In this document: in pieces, positions 34,679 to 43,879 of the stretch | Layout of the letters: the number at the start of each line of letters is the position of its first letter | Position numbering within the stretch: the first letter of the stretch is position 1 | Source of the DNA: Xylanimonas oleitrophica | Lineage (GTDB): Bacteria > Actinomycetota > Actinomycetes > Actinomycetales > Cellulomonadaceae | Reading direction: 5' to 3' | Assembly: GCF_003244315.1 (NCBI RefSeq) | Contig: NZ_QKWH01000012.1 | Location: 1-64,000 of the forward strand | DNA length: 64,000 nt | Made by a program: the position numbers and the translations under genes | The notes under the pieces: generated by a model | The model's database searches: none | The model's input: the letters and a program-made list of their open reading frames with translations, nothing else | Told to the model about the DNA's origin: nothing

Positions 34679-36012
34679 CGGTGCCGTGCGGGCTCGCCCT
34701 GCACGTCCCCGTTGACGGCCTCCCGCCCGGGCGGCACGTCCGCCCGCTGGGCGACCAGGTCGCGCGGCGTCAGCGTGAACCCCTGCCAGTGCATCTCCAT
34801 CGGGCTCTGGTCCTCGTCGCGCGGCACGTGGTGGAAGCCGACGGCGACCCAGGCGACCACGTCGTCGAGCGGCTGGGCGTCGGCCACGAAGTCCGGCACC
34901 CCGCGGCCGCAGCGGACGTCGTCGTTGGCCGAGGCGAACACCTGGCAGCCGGACGCCTCGCTGAACGCGACGTCGTAGCCCGCACCCTCGTGGCCGTGGT
35001 CGGCCGTCAGCTCGAACGTCGCCGTGGGGCCGAGGTCGATCTGGTACGAGACCGGGTGACCGTCGGCGTTGCGCAGCCCGGGCCGCGCCACGCGCCACCA
35101 GCGCCGGTCCGCCTTGGTGACCACCTGCTCCGTCTTGAGGCGCGCGAGCGTGCCGTCCAGCACCGGTGACCGCGGCCCGTGCTCCCCGGTCGGCACGGCG
35201 TCGTACTGCTCGACCACCTGCCCGCCCCGGCCGCCGAGCGCCCAGTGCAGCCGCCACACCGCGTTGTGCGCGTGGCTCGCCGCGCGGTCCGTCCCGCCGG
35301 GGCCGACGGGCCAGCCGCGCGCCGGGTCGTCCGTGTAGTCGTCAGGGGACAGATCGCCCGTGGCCCCCAGCTCGGGGCGGATCGAGCCGTCCGCGCCGAA
35401 CGTGTACTGGGTGACGTACTCGTACCAGCCCACCTTCGACACCGTCGACAGGCGCAGCTCGTCCTTGCGGGCGACGAGGGCCGTGCCGCCCTCCTCGCTC
35501 CGGTACGCGATGCCGCCGTCCACCACCTCCTCGCACAGCACCGGGCGCGCCGCGCCGTCACCGACCGCGACGTCCCCGAAGTCCGGCACCACCACGGAGC
35601 GCAGGGTCCCGGGGCACTCGGTCGGCGTGAGCGAACGCAGGTTGCGCCCGCCGAACCCGTGCGTGGTGATGTCCTCCGTGGTGCGCAGCCCTGTGTCGTA
35701 AGGCACCTCGAGCTGGCCCATCGTCATCGAGGCGAGCACCGGCACGGCCTCGTGACCGGCGGGTGCGAACCGGACGTCGTCCAGCACCAGCCCCTGGTCC
35801 GGCTCGACCCGCCAGCACATCGACCAGGCCGCACCGCTGGACAGGGTCCGCACCAGAGGCTCCCCCCGGTCGCACGACGGCGCGGCCACGACGGGCGGCA
35901 CCGGTGCCGCCCCGGGCTGAGGGCCCGCCCTTCCTGCGGCGAACCACGCGCTCCCGCCGACCGCCAGAGCGGCGACGACCGCCACGACCACGGCGGTGAC
36001 CTTCCTCGGCAC
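34675..36012 (-). CDS. Short copper amine oxidase-family secreted protein
   Basis: 445 residues from a GTG with GAGGAGA upstream. N-terminal membrane or signal helix (VTAVVVAVVAALAVGGSAW). The rest aligns with the copper amine oxidase catalytic domain: MCWRVEPDQGLVLDDVRF, QLEVPYDTG, KVGWYEYVTQYTFGADGSIRPELGATG (topaquinone position Tyr197), HAHNAVWRLHW with metal ligands His247 and His249, and VGFHHVPRDEDQ with the third His. The Asn normally before the topaquinone tyrosine is Trp196. The two N-terminal domains of typical 640-residue enzymes are missing. Activity is uncertain. Confidence 0.8.
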   Translation of the reverse strand: MPRKVTAVVVAVVAALAVGGSAWFAAGRAGPQPGAAPVPPVVAAPSCDRGEPLVRTLSSGAAWSMCWRVEPDQGLVLDDVRFAPAGHEAVPVLASMTMGQLEVPYDTGLRTTEDITTHGFGGRNLRSLTPTECPGTLRSVVVPDFGDVAVGDGAARPVLCEEVVDGGIAYRSEEGGTALVARKDELRLSTVSKVGWYEYVTQYTFGADGSIRPELGATGDLSPDDYTDDPARGWPVGPGGTDRAASHAHNAVWRLHWALGGRGGQVVEQYDAVPTGEHGPRSPVLDGTLARLKTEQVVTKADRRWWRVARPGLRNADGHPVSYQIDLGPTATFELTADHGHEGAGYDVAFSEASGCQVFASANDDVRCGRGVPDFVADAQPLDDVVAWVAVGFHHVPRDEDQSPMEMHWQGFTLTPRDLVAQRADVPPGREAVNGDVQGEPARHR

Positions 36013-36030
36013 GGACTCTCCTCACGTCTG

Positions 36031-36072
36031 AGGAGGTGCCGGCCCGGCATCGCCTCCGGGCCGGCACCTCCT
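36031..36072 (-). terminator. Terminator of the surface-protein gene
   Basis: 16-bp perfect stem with arm AGGAGGTGCCGGCCCG and a 10-nt loop, 23 nt beyond the stop of the large surface-protein gene and just upstream of the amine-oxidase-like gene. Confidence 0.8.
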
Positions 36073-36094
36073 GGGGATCGGGTCTCTCAGCAGG

Positions 36095-39000
36095 TCAGCT
36101 CTCGCTCACCCCCGATCCGTCCCCGCGGGTCGTGGCGGCCCCGACCGCCACGACCCGGCGCCGACGGTCGGCCACGAGGAGCCCGCCGGCCGTCAGGAGC
36201 AGGAGCGCGGTGCCCAGCAGGGCCGGGACCGAGTCCGCGCCCGTCCGCGGCAACGCACCGTCGCCGTAGCCGGGGAACGCCGGACCGGACCCCGTCGGGC
36301 CACCGGCCCCGGCCGCCGTGACCACTGCGGCCCCGCCGCCGGTGCCCGCGAGGCGCACCTGGAAGGTCGCGCTCGTCTCGTCACCGCGGTCCAGGCTCGT
36401 GGCCGTCCCGGTGTGGGTGCCGGCCGAGAACCCGGCCGGGACCACGAACTCCCACGACACGGTGCCGGTGGCGTCGGCGACGGCGACGGGCAGCTGCAGC
36501 AGCGTGGAGCGGATCACCGCACCCACGAGCTCACCCGGCTCGAAGCCCCGGGCGTAGAACACCTGGGTGCCCCCGGCAGGCACGCTGCTCGCCGCGAACC
36601 ACGAGACGAGCTCGCGGAGCTCCGGCGCGGAGCCGGTGGTCGGCGCCTGGACCAGGACGGGCGTCCGAGCCCCGGTGCCGCCGTCGGACGGCGTGGCGAC
36701 GACGTCGTGCGCGCCCGGCTGCGTGTCGCTCGGGACGGTGACCACGACGGTGAAACCGCCGCACCCACCCTCTTCCGCGCCCGTCGCCGTCACCGTGACA
36801 GGAGCACCCACGGGGTTCCCGGCGGCGTCACGCAGCTGCACGACGACACCGGCCCCGGCGGGGAAGCCCGCCCCGGTCACGATGACCTGCTCACCCGCCT
36901 CCACGACCGACGGTGCCGCCACCAGCGTGGGAGCCGTGCAGTCGTCGGCCGCGACGGCGAAGACGACCAGATCGTCGCTCGCCGTGTCACCCGTGGCCTC
37001 GTCCGTGGCGATCACGTCGAGCTCGTCGGGGTCGACGCCGGCCGGCACCGTCACGACGGCCTCGAAGTCGCCCTCGGCGTCGGTCGGGACGTCGTCGAGC
37101 ATGAAGACGGTGAGCCCGTCGTCGATCATCCGCAGCATGACGGTCGACCGTGGCGTGAAGCCGTCACCGCGGACCACGGCGGAGCCACCGGCCTGGAGAC
37201 GCTCCGGGTTGACGGAGATCGACTCCCCCTCGACGTCGACCACGACCAGCGTGGCCTCGTCCGAGACGCCGGTCGCGTCGTCCGTGCCGACCGCCACGAG
37301 CTGCCCGGGCACGGCGGCCGCGGGCAGGGTCACCGGCACGGAGAACGCGCCGTCCTCGTCCGTGGTGACCACGACCGGCTCCCCGACCTGCTCACCGTCC
37401 GCGTCCGTGAGCTGCACCGTGACCGTCGACTCCGGGGTGTACGCCGTGCCCGAGACCGTCACGGTGCCGCCCTGGGCGACCTGGCCCGGGTCCACCGTCA
37501 GCTCGGGCTCGGCGGCCCCCACCACGGCCAGCCCAGCCTCCGCGGTGTCACCGGACTCGTCCTCCGCCACCACGGTGTAGTCACCCGGGGCGGCGTCGGT
37601 GGGCACGGTCACCGGCGTGGCGAACGCACCGTTCTCGTCGGTGGTCACGGTCACGGGGTCACCGACCGGCTCGCCCTCGGCGTCCGTCAGCTGCACCGTG
37701 ACCGTCGAGTCCGGCGCGAACCCGGAACCCGACACCGTGGTCTCCCCGCCCGGAGCGACCTGGCTCGGGTCGAGGGTGATCACGGGCGCGTCGGCCGCGA
37801 CCACGGTGAGCGGAGCCTCGGCCGGCGTGCCCGTCGTCAGGTCGGTGCCGACCACGGTGTGGTCGCCCGGCACCGCGCCCGCCGGCACCGTCAGCGGCGT
37901 CGTGAACGCACCGCTCGCGTCGGTCGTCACCGTCACCGGGGTACCCACCGGCTCACCGGCCGCGTCCGTGAGCTGCACCGACACCGTCGACTCCGGGGTG
38001 TACCCAGAACCCGAGACCGTCACCGTGCCGCCCTGGGCGACCTGGCCCGGGTCCACCGTGAGCTCGGGCGAGATCGCGGCGGCCACGACCGTCAGGACCT
38101 CCTGGGCGGTACCGCCGGCCTCGTCCTCCGCGACCACCGTGTACTGCCCGGGGGTCGTCCCGGCGGGGACGGTCACCCGTGTGGTGAGAGCACCGCTGGC
38201 GTCGGTGGTGACCGTGACCGGCTCGCCCACCGGCTCACCGGCCGCGTCGGTCAGCTGCACCGTCACCGTCGAGTCCGGCGCGAACCCGGAACCCGACACC
38301 GTGGTCTCCTCCCCCGGAGCGACCTGGCTCGGGTCGAGGGCGATCACCGGCTCGCCGGCGGCCGCGACCACGGTGAGCGGAGCCTCGGCGGGCGTGCCGG
38401 TCGCGTCGTCCGTGCCCACCACGGTCAGGTCACCCGGCGTGGTGTCCGCGGGGACCACCAGCGGCGTCGTGAACGCACCGTCGGCGTCGGTCGTCACCGT
38501 GACCGGCGCGCCGACGGGCTCGCCGGCCGCGTCGGTCAGCTGGACAGTGACCGTCGAGTCCGGGGTGTACCCCGAGCCCGATACGGTCACCGTGCCGCCC
38601 TGGGCGACCTGGCCCGGGTCCACCGTGAGCTCGGGCGAGATCGCGGCGGCCACCACCACGAGGTTCTCCTCCGCGGTGCTGCCCGACTCGTCCTCGGCCA
38701 CCACCGTGTAGTCGCCAGGAGCGGCGTCCGCAGGCACGCACACCTCGACGCTGAAGGAGCCCGAGGCGTCGGCCGTGACCGTCACCGGCTCGCCCACCGG
38801 CTCACCGACGGCGTCCGTGAGCTGCACCGTGACCGCCTCGCCGGGACCGAAGCCGGAACCGGCCACCACGGTGCACTCGCCGGGTGCCACCTCGGCAGGG
38901 TCCACCGTGATCACCGGCTCGCCGGCGACCGCGACCACGGTGAGCGGAGCCTCGGCCGGCGTGCCGGTCGCCTCGTCCGTGCCCACGACGGTCAGGTCAC

Positions 39001-40801
39001 CCGGGACCGTGTCCGCCGGGACCGTCAGCGGCGTCGTGAACGCACCGTCGGCGTCGGTCGTCACCGTCACCGGGGCACCCACCGGCTCACCGGCCGTGTC
39101 GGTCAGCTGGACCGTGACCGTCGACTCCGGGGTGTACCCCGAGCCCGACACGGTCACCGTGCCGCCCTGCTCCACCTGGCCCGGGTCCACCGCCAGCACA
39201 GGCGTCCCGGCGGCGAGGCACGCCCCGACGCGCACGGCGGCGTTGCCGAGGTTGATGCGTGCGCCGTCGGCCGCCTGGAGCAGCCCGAGGCTGAGCGCCG
39301 ACAGGTCGAGCCCGCTCAGCACCTCACCCTCGGCCGTCGTGCACGTCTCCGTGACCTGGTGGTTCACCTGGAGGGACACGAGCTGGGTGAGCACGTCGAA
39401 CAGCGGGGACAGCAGCGCCCGGATGGACGAGGTGACCGCGAACTTCAGGTCGTTGACCGCCAGCTCGAAGATCTGGTTGCCGGCGTCGCTGATGATGAGG
39501 TCGTAGAGCACGCTGAAGATCGGTGACGTCGCGTCGCCCAGGCCGTTGATCGTCGTGGCGAGCGTGCCACCGAGCACCGCGGAGACGCCGTCGCTGTCGT
39601 CCACGACGGGCGGGAGGTCACCGCTCAGCGCCTGTCCGAGGGAGAAGCTCCACCGGACGTCGAGCGTGCCGAGCGGGCTGTCGTCGTAGAAGGCGATCTC
39701 GAGGCTGACGGCGTCGAGGGACTCCTCGATCGCACCCACCAAGATGTTGGTGGCCTCCTGCATGAGCTCGTGCACCGTCTCCGCGATGAGCGGGTAGGTG
39801 GTGTCGTCGATGAGCTCCCAGTTGGCAGGCAGGTCGTTGATGCCGCCCTCGTTCGCGGCGTCCGCGATCTTGTCGAGGTGGATCTGCAGCTCGCCGGTCG
39901 ACAGGTCGAGCGTGACGAGCTGGTTGGCGGAGGTCAGCGGCTGTTGCGTCAGACGCTGGAACAGCGTGTCCTGCATGTTGCTGTCCACCGTGAGGGTGGG
40001 CTCCGGGATCCCGGGGACCACCTCGAGCAGCGCGGTGAGCAGTCCCAGGTCGAGGTTCTCGTTGACGAGTTGCTCCATCGCGGTGTCGACGGCGCCGGCG
40101 GCGTCGTAGAGCGTGGCCGCCGCGTCCTCGACGACGGGCGACGCGACCAGCAGGTCGGCCTGGCCCACGACGTACTGGCCGGGGCCTCCGACACCGTTCT
40201 GGTCCTGGATGACGCCGTCCTGCGCGACGACCTCGGCGCCGAACGCGCCGAGGTGCAGCTCGAGCTGGTCGATCGCCAGGTCCGTGATGGCGGAGGCGCC
40301 GGTGGCGTCCGCGATCGACAGGACGTCGATCGACGCGGCCCCGAACCGGGCGGGGTCGTCGCTGAGGTCCACGGACCCGTCCGGGCCCACCAGGCCAGAG
40401 ACGGCCCGGGCGTCGCGCGGCGAGGACGCCTCGCTCTGGCTGCCCACCAGGCCGAGCTGACCGAAGTCGATCAGCTCCGCCAGTGGCAGGGAGATGTCAC
40501 CGAGCTGGACGACCTGGCCGCCGAGCACCTCGACGTCGAGGGCGGCGTCGTTCGGCCCGGGGTTCGAGAGCTGGCCGGCAGTGGTCTCGCCGGCACCGAG
40601 AAGCGCGGTGCCGAGGAGCGAGGAGGCGAGGATGCTCGCCGCCGCCTCCGACGGCTCGTCCGGGTAGTTCTCGACGGCTGCGGCAGGCGTCCACGCGCCT
40701 GTGGACACCACGGCGACGGCGGCGCACGTGCCGACGGCCCGGTGCCATCCGCGCCGGGCGCCCGTGGGCACCCGAGGCGGGGCTGACTTTCTCTGGCTCA
40801 A
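36095..40801 (-). CDS. Choice-of-anchor-G surface protein with Ig-like repeats and LPxTG anchor
   Basis: About 1568 residues. A signal peptide lies within the first 45 residues. Residues ~48-520 form a choice-of-anchor-G domain (LASSLLGTALLGAGETTAGQ, SIDVLSIADATGASAITDLAID, VTETCTTAEG). Ten Ig-like repeats of about 85-95 residues follow, the first seven alternating between two types. A C-terminal LPRTG sortase motif, a hydrophobic helix and RRRR complete the wall anchor, with an unusual ~20-residue tail after it. TTG at 40801 is chosen because GAGGAG lies 8 nt upstream; the in-frame GTG at 40810 directly abuts that site. Likely an adhesive or structural wall protein. Confidence 0.88.
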   Translation of the reverse strand: MSQRKSAPPRVPTGARRGWHRAVGTCAAVAVVSTGAWTPAAAVENYPDEPSEAAASILASSLLGTALLGAGETTAGQLSNPGPNDAALDVEVLGGQVVQLGDISLPLAELIDFGQLGLVGSQSEASSPRDARAVSGLVGPDGSVDLSDDPARFGAASIDVLSIADATGASAITDLAIDQLELHLGAFGAEVVAQDGVIQDQNGVGGPGQYVVGQADLLVASPVVEDAAATLYDAAGAVDTAMEQLVNENLDLGLLTALLEVVPGIPEPTLTVDSNMQDTLFQRLTQQPLTSANQLVTLDLSTGELQIHLDKIADAANEGGINDLPANWELIDDTTYPLIAETVHELMQEATNILVGAIEESLDAVSLEIAFYDDSPLGTLDVRWSFSLGQALSGDLPPVVDDSDGVSAVLGGTLATTINGLGDATSPIFSVLYDLIISDAGNQIFELAVNDLKFAVTSSIRALLSPLFDVLTQLVSLQVNHQVTETCTTAEGEVLSGLDLSALSLGLLQAADGARINLGNAAVRVGACLAAGTPVLAVDPGQVEQGGTVTVSGSGYTPESTVTVQLTDTAGEPVGAPVTVTTDADGAFTTPLTVPADTVPGDLTVVGTDEATGTPAEAPLTVVAVAGEPVITVDPAEVAPGECTVVAGSGFGPGEAVTVQLTDAVGEPVGEPVTVTADASGSFSVEVCVPADAAPGDYTVVAEDESGSTAEENLVVVAAAISPELTVDPGQVAQGGTVTVSGSGYTPDSTVTVQLTDAAGEPVGAPVTVTTDADGAFTTPLVVPADTTPGDLTVVGTDDATGTPAEAPLTVVAAAGEPVIALDPSQVAPGEETTVSGSGFAPDSTVTVQLTDAAGEPVGEPVTVTTDASGALTTRVTVPAGTTPGQYTVVAEDEAGGTAQEVLTVVAAAISPELTVDPGQVAQGGTVTVSGSGYTPESTVSVQLTDAAGEPVGTPVTVTTDASGAFTTPLTVPAGAVPGDHTVVGTDLTTGTPAEAPLTVVAADAPVITLDPSQVAPGGETTVSGSGFAPDSTVTVQLTDAEGEPVGDPVTVTTDENGAFATPVTVPTDAAPGDYTVVAEDESGDTAEAGLAVVGAAEPELTVDPGQVAQGGTVTVSGTAYTPESTVTVQLTDADGEQVGEPVVVTTDEDGAFSVPVTLPAAAVPGQLVAVGTDDATGVSDEATLVVVDVEGESISVNPERLQAGGSAVVRGDGFTPRSTVMLRMIDDGLTVFMLDDVPTDAEGDFEAVVTVPAGVDPDELDVIATDEATGDTASDDLVVFAVAADDCTAPTLVAAPSVVEAGEQVIVTGAGFPAGAGVVVQLRDAAGNPVGAPVTVTATGAEEGGCGGFTVVVTVPSDTQPGAHDVVATPSDGGTGARTPVLVQAPTTGSAPELRELVSWFAASSVPAGGTQVFYARGFEPGELVGAVIRSTLLQLPVAVADATGTVSWEFVVPAGFSAGTHTGTATSLDRGDETSATFQVRLAGTGGGAAVVTAAGAGGPTGSGPAFPGYGDGALPRTGADSVPALLGTALLLLTAGGLLVADRRRRVVAVGAATTRGDGSGVSES
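37200..39215. repeat. Alternating type A/type B coding repeats
   Basis: Seven near-identical units of about 270 bp encode Ig-like domains. Type A begins VDPGQVAQGGTVTVSGSGYT, type B begins LDPSQVAPGGETTVSGSGFA, in the order A-B-A-B-A-B-A, with one B unit (the second) diverged. DNA identity is high enough to allow unequal recombination and length variation, or misassembly. Confidence 0.85.
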
Positions 40802-40913
40802 TGAACTCACTCCTCGCGGTGATCGCCTGCATGAGGCGGGGCTTCTCCACGAATGCGTGGAGCGGACCCGGTGTCGCCTTAGGAGAAGGCGCGCGAGGCG
40901 CCTGAGTCACGCG

Positions 40914-40990
40914 ATTCCGGAGAAGGTGCGTGCGCCTTTCCAGGAATGCACGCGAAGGAATTTCCGGGAATGGGAACGCAGCATTCCGGG
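40914..40990. promoter_or_regulatory. Periodic TTCC-N-GGAA boxes upstream of the surface-protein gene
   Basis: TTCCGGAGAA (40915), TTCCAGGAA (40938), TTCCGGGAA (40962) and TTCCGGG (40984) occur at 22-24 bp intervals, about two DNA helical turns, some 110-190 bp before the surface-protein start. The rest of the 40802-41124 gap holds no gene but has small hairpins, CTCCACG/CGTGGAG (40844-40861) and GCCTT/AAGGC. It looks like a regulator-binding array plus a structured leader. Confidence 0.45.
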
Positions 40991-41124
40991 CGGTCCGGTA
41001 CGCCGGGACGCACCGGTGGGACGCGTCGGCGCAGGGGCCGCGCACGCCCGCGCACCCGGCGGGCAGCGAGCGAGCAACGGGAAGGCACCCGAGGGCACAG
41101 GAGGGCAACCGGTCTGCGTACGAC

Positions 41125-41159
41125 GCAGGGCCCGACCCCCGGTGGGGGTCGGGCCCTGC
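41125..41159 (-). terminator. Terminator of the LAL regulator gene
   Basis: 16-bp perfect stem, arm GCAGGGCCCGACCCCC, with a 3-nt loop, 18 nt beyond the stop at 41177. Confidence 0.85.
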
Positions 41160-41176
41160 AGTGCTGCCAGAGACGC

Positions 41177-43654
41177 TCAGCCGAGCCAGGCGGGCGGGTC
41201 CTCCTCGGCGATGCGCACCAGGTCGCGGCGGTCACGCACCCGCAGCGCGGCGTAGACGTGCCGCAGCCGGTTGACGACCGTCCGCTCCGAGAGGAACAGG
41301 CGCGCGGCCATCTGCGCGTTGGTGGTGCCCGCCAGGACGAGCGCGACGAGCTCCCGCTCGTCCCTGCTCAGCGCGTCCCAGCCGCGGGCGGGCTCCGTCG
41401 TCCCGACCAGCTCCCTGCTGGCCTCGATCCACGGCAGCCAACCGACCTTGCCGGAGAGACGGGTGAGCATCCTGGCCTCGTCCAGCATGACCTCGGCCGC
41501 ACCCGCGTCGTGCGCGGCCCGAGATCTGGCTGCGGAGACGAGCGTCTGGATGCGCACGCGCGTCGGTGCCGGCGGGTGGCTGGCGTCGAGCGCCTTGTCG
41601 AACCAGCGCTCGGCGTCGGCCCCGTCGGCCAGCACCGCGAGCGTGCGGGCGTGCGACGCCACGGCTCCCGGCGTGGTGAGCTCGTCGCGGCTGATCTCGT
41701 CCGCCAGGAGCGGGAGCAGGTGCCGCATGCCGCTGCGCCGCCGCAGGTCTCCGGTCGCGCCCCTGCCCTCACCTCCTGGATCTCCACGCGTCGCCGTGAC
41801 CGCCTCGACCAGGTCGGCGCGGACGTGGACGCGCCCCTGGTACGGCCACGAGCAGTGCTCCAGGGCGAGGGTGAGGAAGCCCGCGGCATCCTCCAGCCGG
41901 GCGAGCGCCAGGTGCGAGGCACCGAGGTCGACGGCGTACTCGGCGAGGGCACGCGGCGACCAGCTCCCCGACCGGGAGGGCACGGTCTCTGTGGGCACCT
42001 CGCCGCCGTAGATGGCGCGCTGCAGCACGCGCAGACCCCGCACGGTCAGCCAGTCCGCGGTGTCCGGCCGCAGCCGGGTCACCGTGTCGAGGTGGTCGCC
42101 GGCGTCGCTGCACCTGCCCTCGACCGTGGCCACCATCGCCGACGCGAGGCTGAGCGCCACCCGCTCGACGACCGTCGAGGCACCGGGTGCTGCGCACCGG
42201 GCCAGGAGGGCGCTGGCCTCGGTGGGGCGGCCGAGGGCCAGCAGCCCACGGACGAGGAGGTGGACCCCGACGCCGTCGAGGTCGCCGGTGGTGGCGACCG
42301 CGCCGATGTCGAGACGGAAGGCGGCTGCGTCGTCGAGCGCACCGGTCTGCTCGAGCGCCCGGAACCTCTCCGCCAGACGCCGGCCAGCCTGCCGGGCCGG
42401 GACGGGCACAGCAGCGGGATCGTGCCACCACACGAGGTCGGTCCACGAGCCGCCGTGAGCGTCGTCGGGCGTCACCGGGGCGGCGGCCCCGGGCTGCTCC
42501 ACCTGGCCGCTGAGCAGCGCCACCTGGAAGCGGAGCGCCGTCAGCCGCGGGTCGCCCGCCGGCCCTCGGGCCAGGCCGCGGGCGACGGCGCGCAGGTGCA
42601 GGCCCGCGATCGCGGCCTCGAGAGACCAGCGCTCGGGTGCGGCGTCGAGCATGTCGAGCACGGCGGGTCCGCCGGGGAGCAGGTCCTGGGCGAGGAGGGC
42701 GACCAGGGGGTGCCGCAGCCTCCACCGCCCGCGGTCCGGGACGACGATGCCGAGGGACGCGAGGCCCTCGGCGCCGGGGGCGCCCACCTCGATCCACGCA
42801 CGGCCGTCGCCGCGGGAGACGTCGCCGGCGACCGCCGCGAGGGTGGTGAGCTGCTCAGGGCTGAGCCTGGCGACGAGCGGACGGTAGGCGCGGCGCACGG
42901 CTGGTGGCACCGCCCAGCGGGCGGGCCACGCCTCGGCGCCGCGGATCTCGGCGTCGTCGAGGCTCTTGGCGATGTCGAGGGCGATGCCGGGGACGCCACC
43001 GCCGAGCCGGGCCACCCTGTCGGCGACGTCGGTCGCGACCATCGGTGCGGAGGAGCGCGCGAGGACTTCGCGCACGTCGAGACGATCGAGCGGCGCGAGC
43101 TCGAGGACGTCGAACGCCTCGTCCTCGTAGAGCCCGTCGGCCGTCACGAGGGTGATGGCCAGGCGCCAGCCGCGGGTGCGGACGGCCTCGGCGAGCTCGA
43201 CGATCTCCTCGCGCTCTGCCGGGTGCACCTGGCAGACGTCGTCGACGAACAGCACGCGGGTGGAGGCGCCGTCGGCGGGCACGCGCTCGAGGAGGCGCAG
43301 CACCTTGTCGACGTAGGGGCCTGCGGGCTGCCCTGGCTCGGGACGCGGGACGCGCGGCTGCAGCCGCACGTCCTCCGTCACGCCGTCGTGGACCAGCTCA
43401 GCGTGCGGCTGGCCGGAGCGGACGCCGGAGATGCGCAGCGTCGCGACGTCACGGCCGAGCTGCGCGACGGCGCGGACGACCAGGGCCGTCTTGCCGCTGC
43501 CGCTCAGGCCGGTCACGGCCAGCGTGCGCCGGTCGTAGCCCTCGAAGAATGCTCTGATCGCCCTCAGCTCGCGGTCGCGCCCGACGAGCGCGTGGACGTC
43601 CGGCCCGTGTTGCGCCGTGTTCGTCGCGTGCAGCACTGCACTCTCTTGCTTCAC
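41177..43654 (-). CDS. LAL-type LuxR regulator with N-terminal ATPase domain
   Basis: About 825 residues. N-terminal AAA/STAND ATPase with Walker A AVTGLSGSGKTALVVRA and Walker B TRVLFVDDVCQ. A long helical middle part resembles TPR-like repeats. The C-terminal LuxR helix-turn-helix has LSRDERELVALVLAGTTNAQMAARLFLSERTVVNRLRHVYAALRVRDR. This is the large ATP-binding LuxR class (MalT-like), usually activators triggered by a small molecule. GTG at 43654 has AGGGGG 8 nt upstream. It precedes the surface-protein gene on the same strand, a candidate target. Confidence 0.9.
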   Translation of the reverse strand: MKQESAVLHATNTAQHGPDVHALVGRDRELRAIRAFFEGYDRRTLAVTGLSGSGKTALVVRAVAQLGRDVATLRISGVRSGQPHAELVHDGVTEDVRLQPRVPRPEPGQPAGPYVDKVLRLLERVPADGASTRVLFVDDVCQVHPAEREEIVELAEAVRTRGWRLAITLVTADGLYEDEAFDVLELAPLDRLDVREVLARSSAPMVATDVADRVARLGGGVPGIALDIAKSLDDAEIRGAEAWPARWAVPPAVRRAYRPLVARLSPEQLTTLAAVAGDVSRGDGRAWIEVGAPGAEGLASLGIVVPDRGRWRLRHPLVALLAQDLLPGGPAVLDMLDAAPERWSLEAAIAGLHLRAVARGLARGPAGDPRLTALRFQVALLSGQVEQPGAAAPVTPDDAHGGSWTDLVWWHDPAAVPVPARQAGRRLAERFRALEQTGALDDAAAFRLDIGAVATTGDLDGVGVHLLVRGLLALGRPTEASALLARCAAPGASTVVERVALSLASAMVATVEGRCSDAGDHLDTVTRLRPDTADWLTVRGLRVLQRAIYGGEVPTETVPSRSGSWSPRALAEYAVDLGASHLALARLEDAAGFLTLALEHCSWPYQGRVHVRADLVEAVTATRGDPGGEGRGATGDLRRRSGMRHLLPLLADEISRDELTTPGAVASHARTLAVLADGADAERWFDKALDASHPPAPTRVRIQTLVSAARSRAAHDAGAAEVMLDEARMLTRLSGKVGWLPWIEASRELVGTTEPARGWDALSRDERELVALVLAGTTNAQMAARLFLSERTVVNRLRHVYAALRVRDRRDLVRIAEEDPPAWLG

Positions 43655-43753
43655 CTCAGCAACCCCCTGGACTGCCGAGGTTAGGTGAGCCGGGCACGCA
43701 CGGCACCGAGACAGGGGGTGAAAATCTGCCTCAGGCACTCAACCCCATGAAAG

Positions 43754-43782
43754 GTGTCACCAGAGCCGTGAGCAGGTGACAC
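43754..43782. promoter_or_regulatory. Inverted repeat upstream of the LAL gene
   Basis: GTGTCACC-N13-GGTGACAC, about 100 nt upstream of the LAL start and also 98 nt beyond the stop of the small upstream gene. It could be an operator for the regulator itself or a weak terminator. The 43655-43879 gap holds no other feature apart from TAACCT near 43680, a possible -10. Confidence 0.4.
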
Positions 43783-43879
43783 GAGTGAATGCACACCGGC
43801 GACGTCGACGCCCCGCCGGCGCTCGGCACACGTGAAAAGGGAGAGGGCGCGGCCGAGCACAGGGTCGGCCGCTCCGCTC

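Noticed and set aside
37200-39215. CRISPR-like array
   Set aside because: Repeats are long, in frame and encode Ig-like domains; no spacers and no cas genes.
36413-39526. A 1037-codon plus-strand frame opposite the surface-protein gene
   Set aside because: Its repeats (RHRDRR, GELHR types) are just the reverse reading of the Ig-like repeats; no domain and no ribosome site.
40907-41010. Short ORF reading MLRSHSRKFLRVHSWKG upstream of the surface-protein gene
   Set aside because: No Shine-Dalgarno or -10 at a suitable distance, and the frame overlaps the repeated TTCC-GGAA boxes that better explain the sequence.
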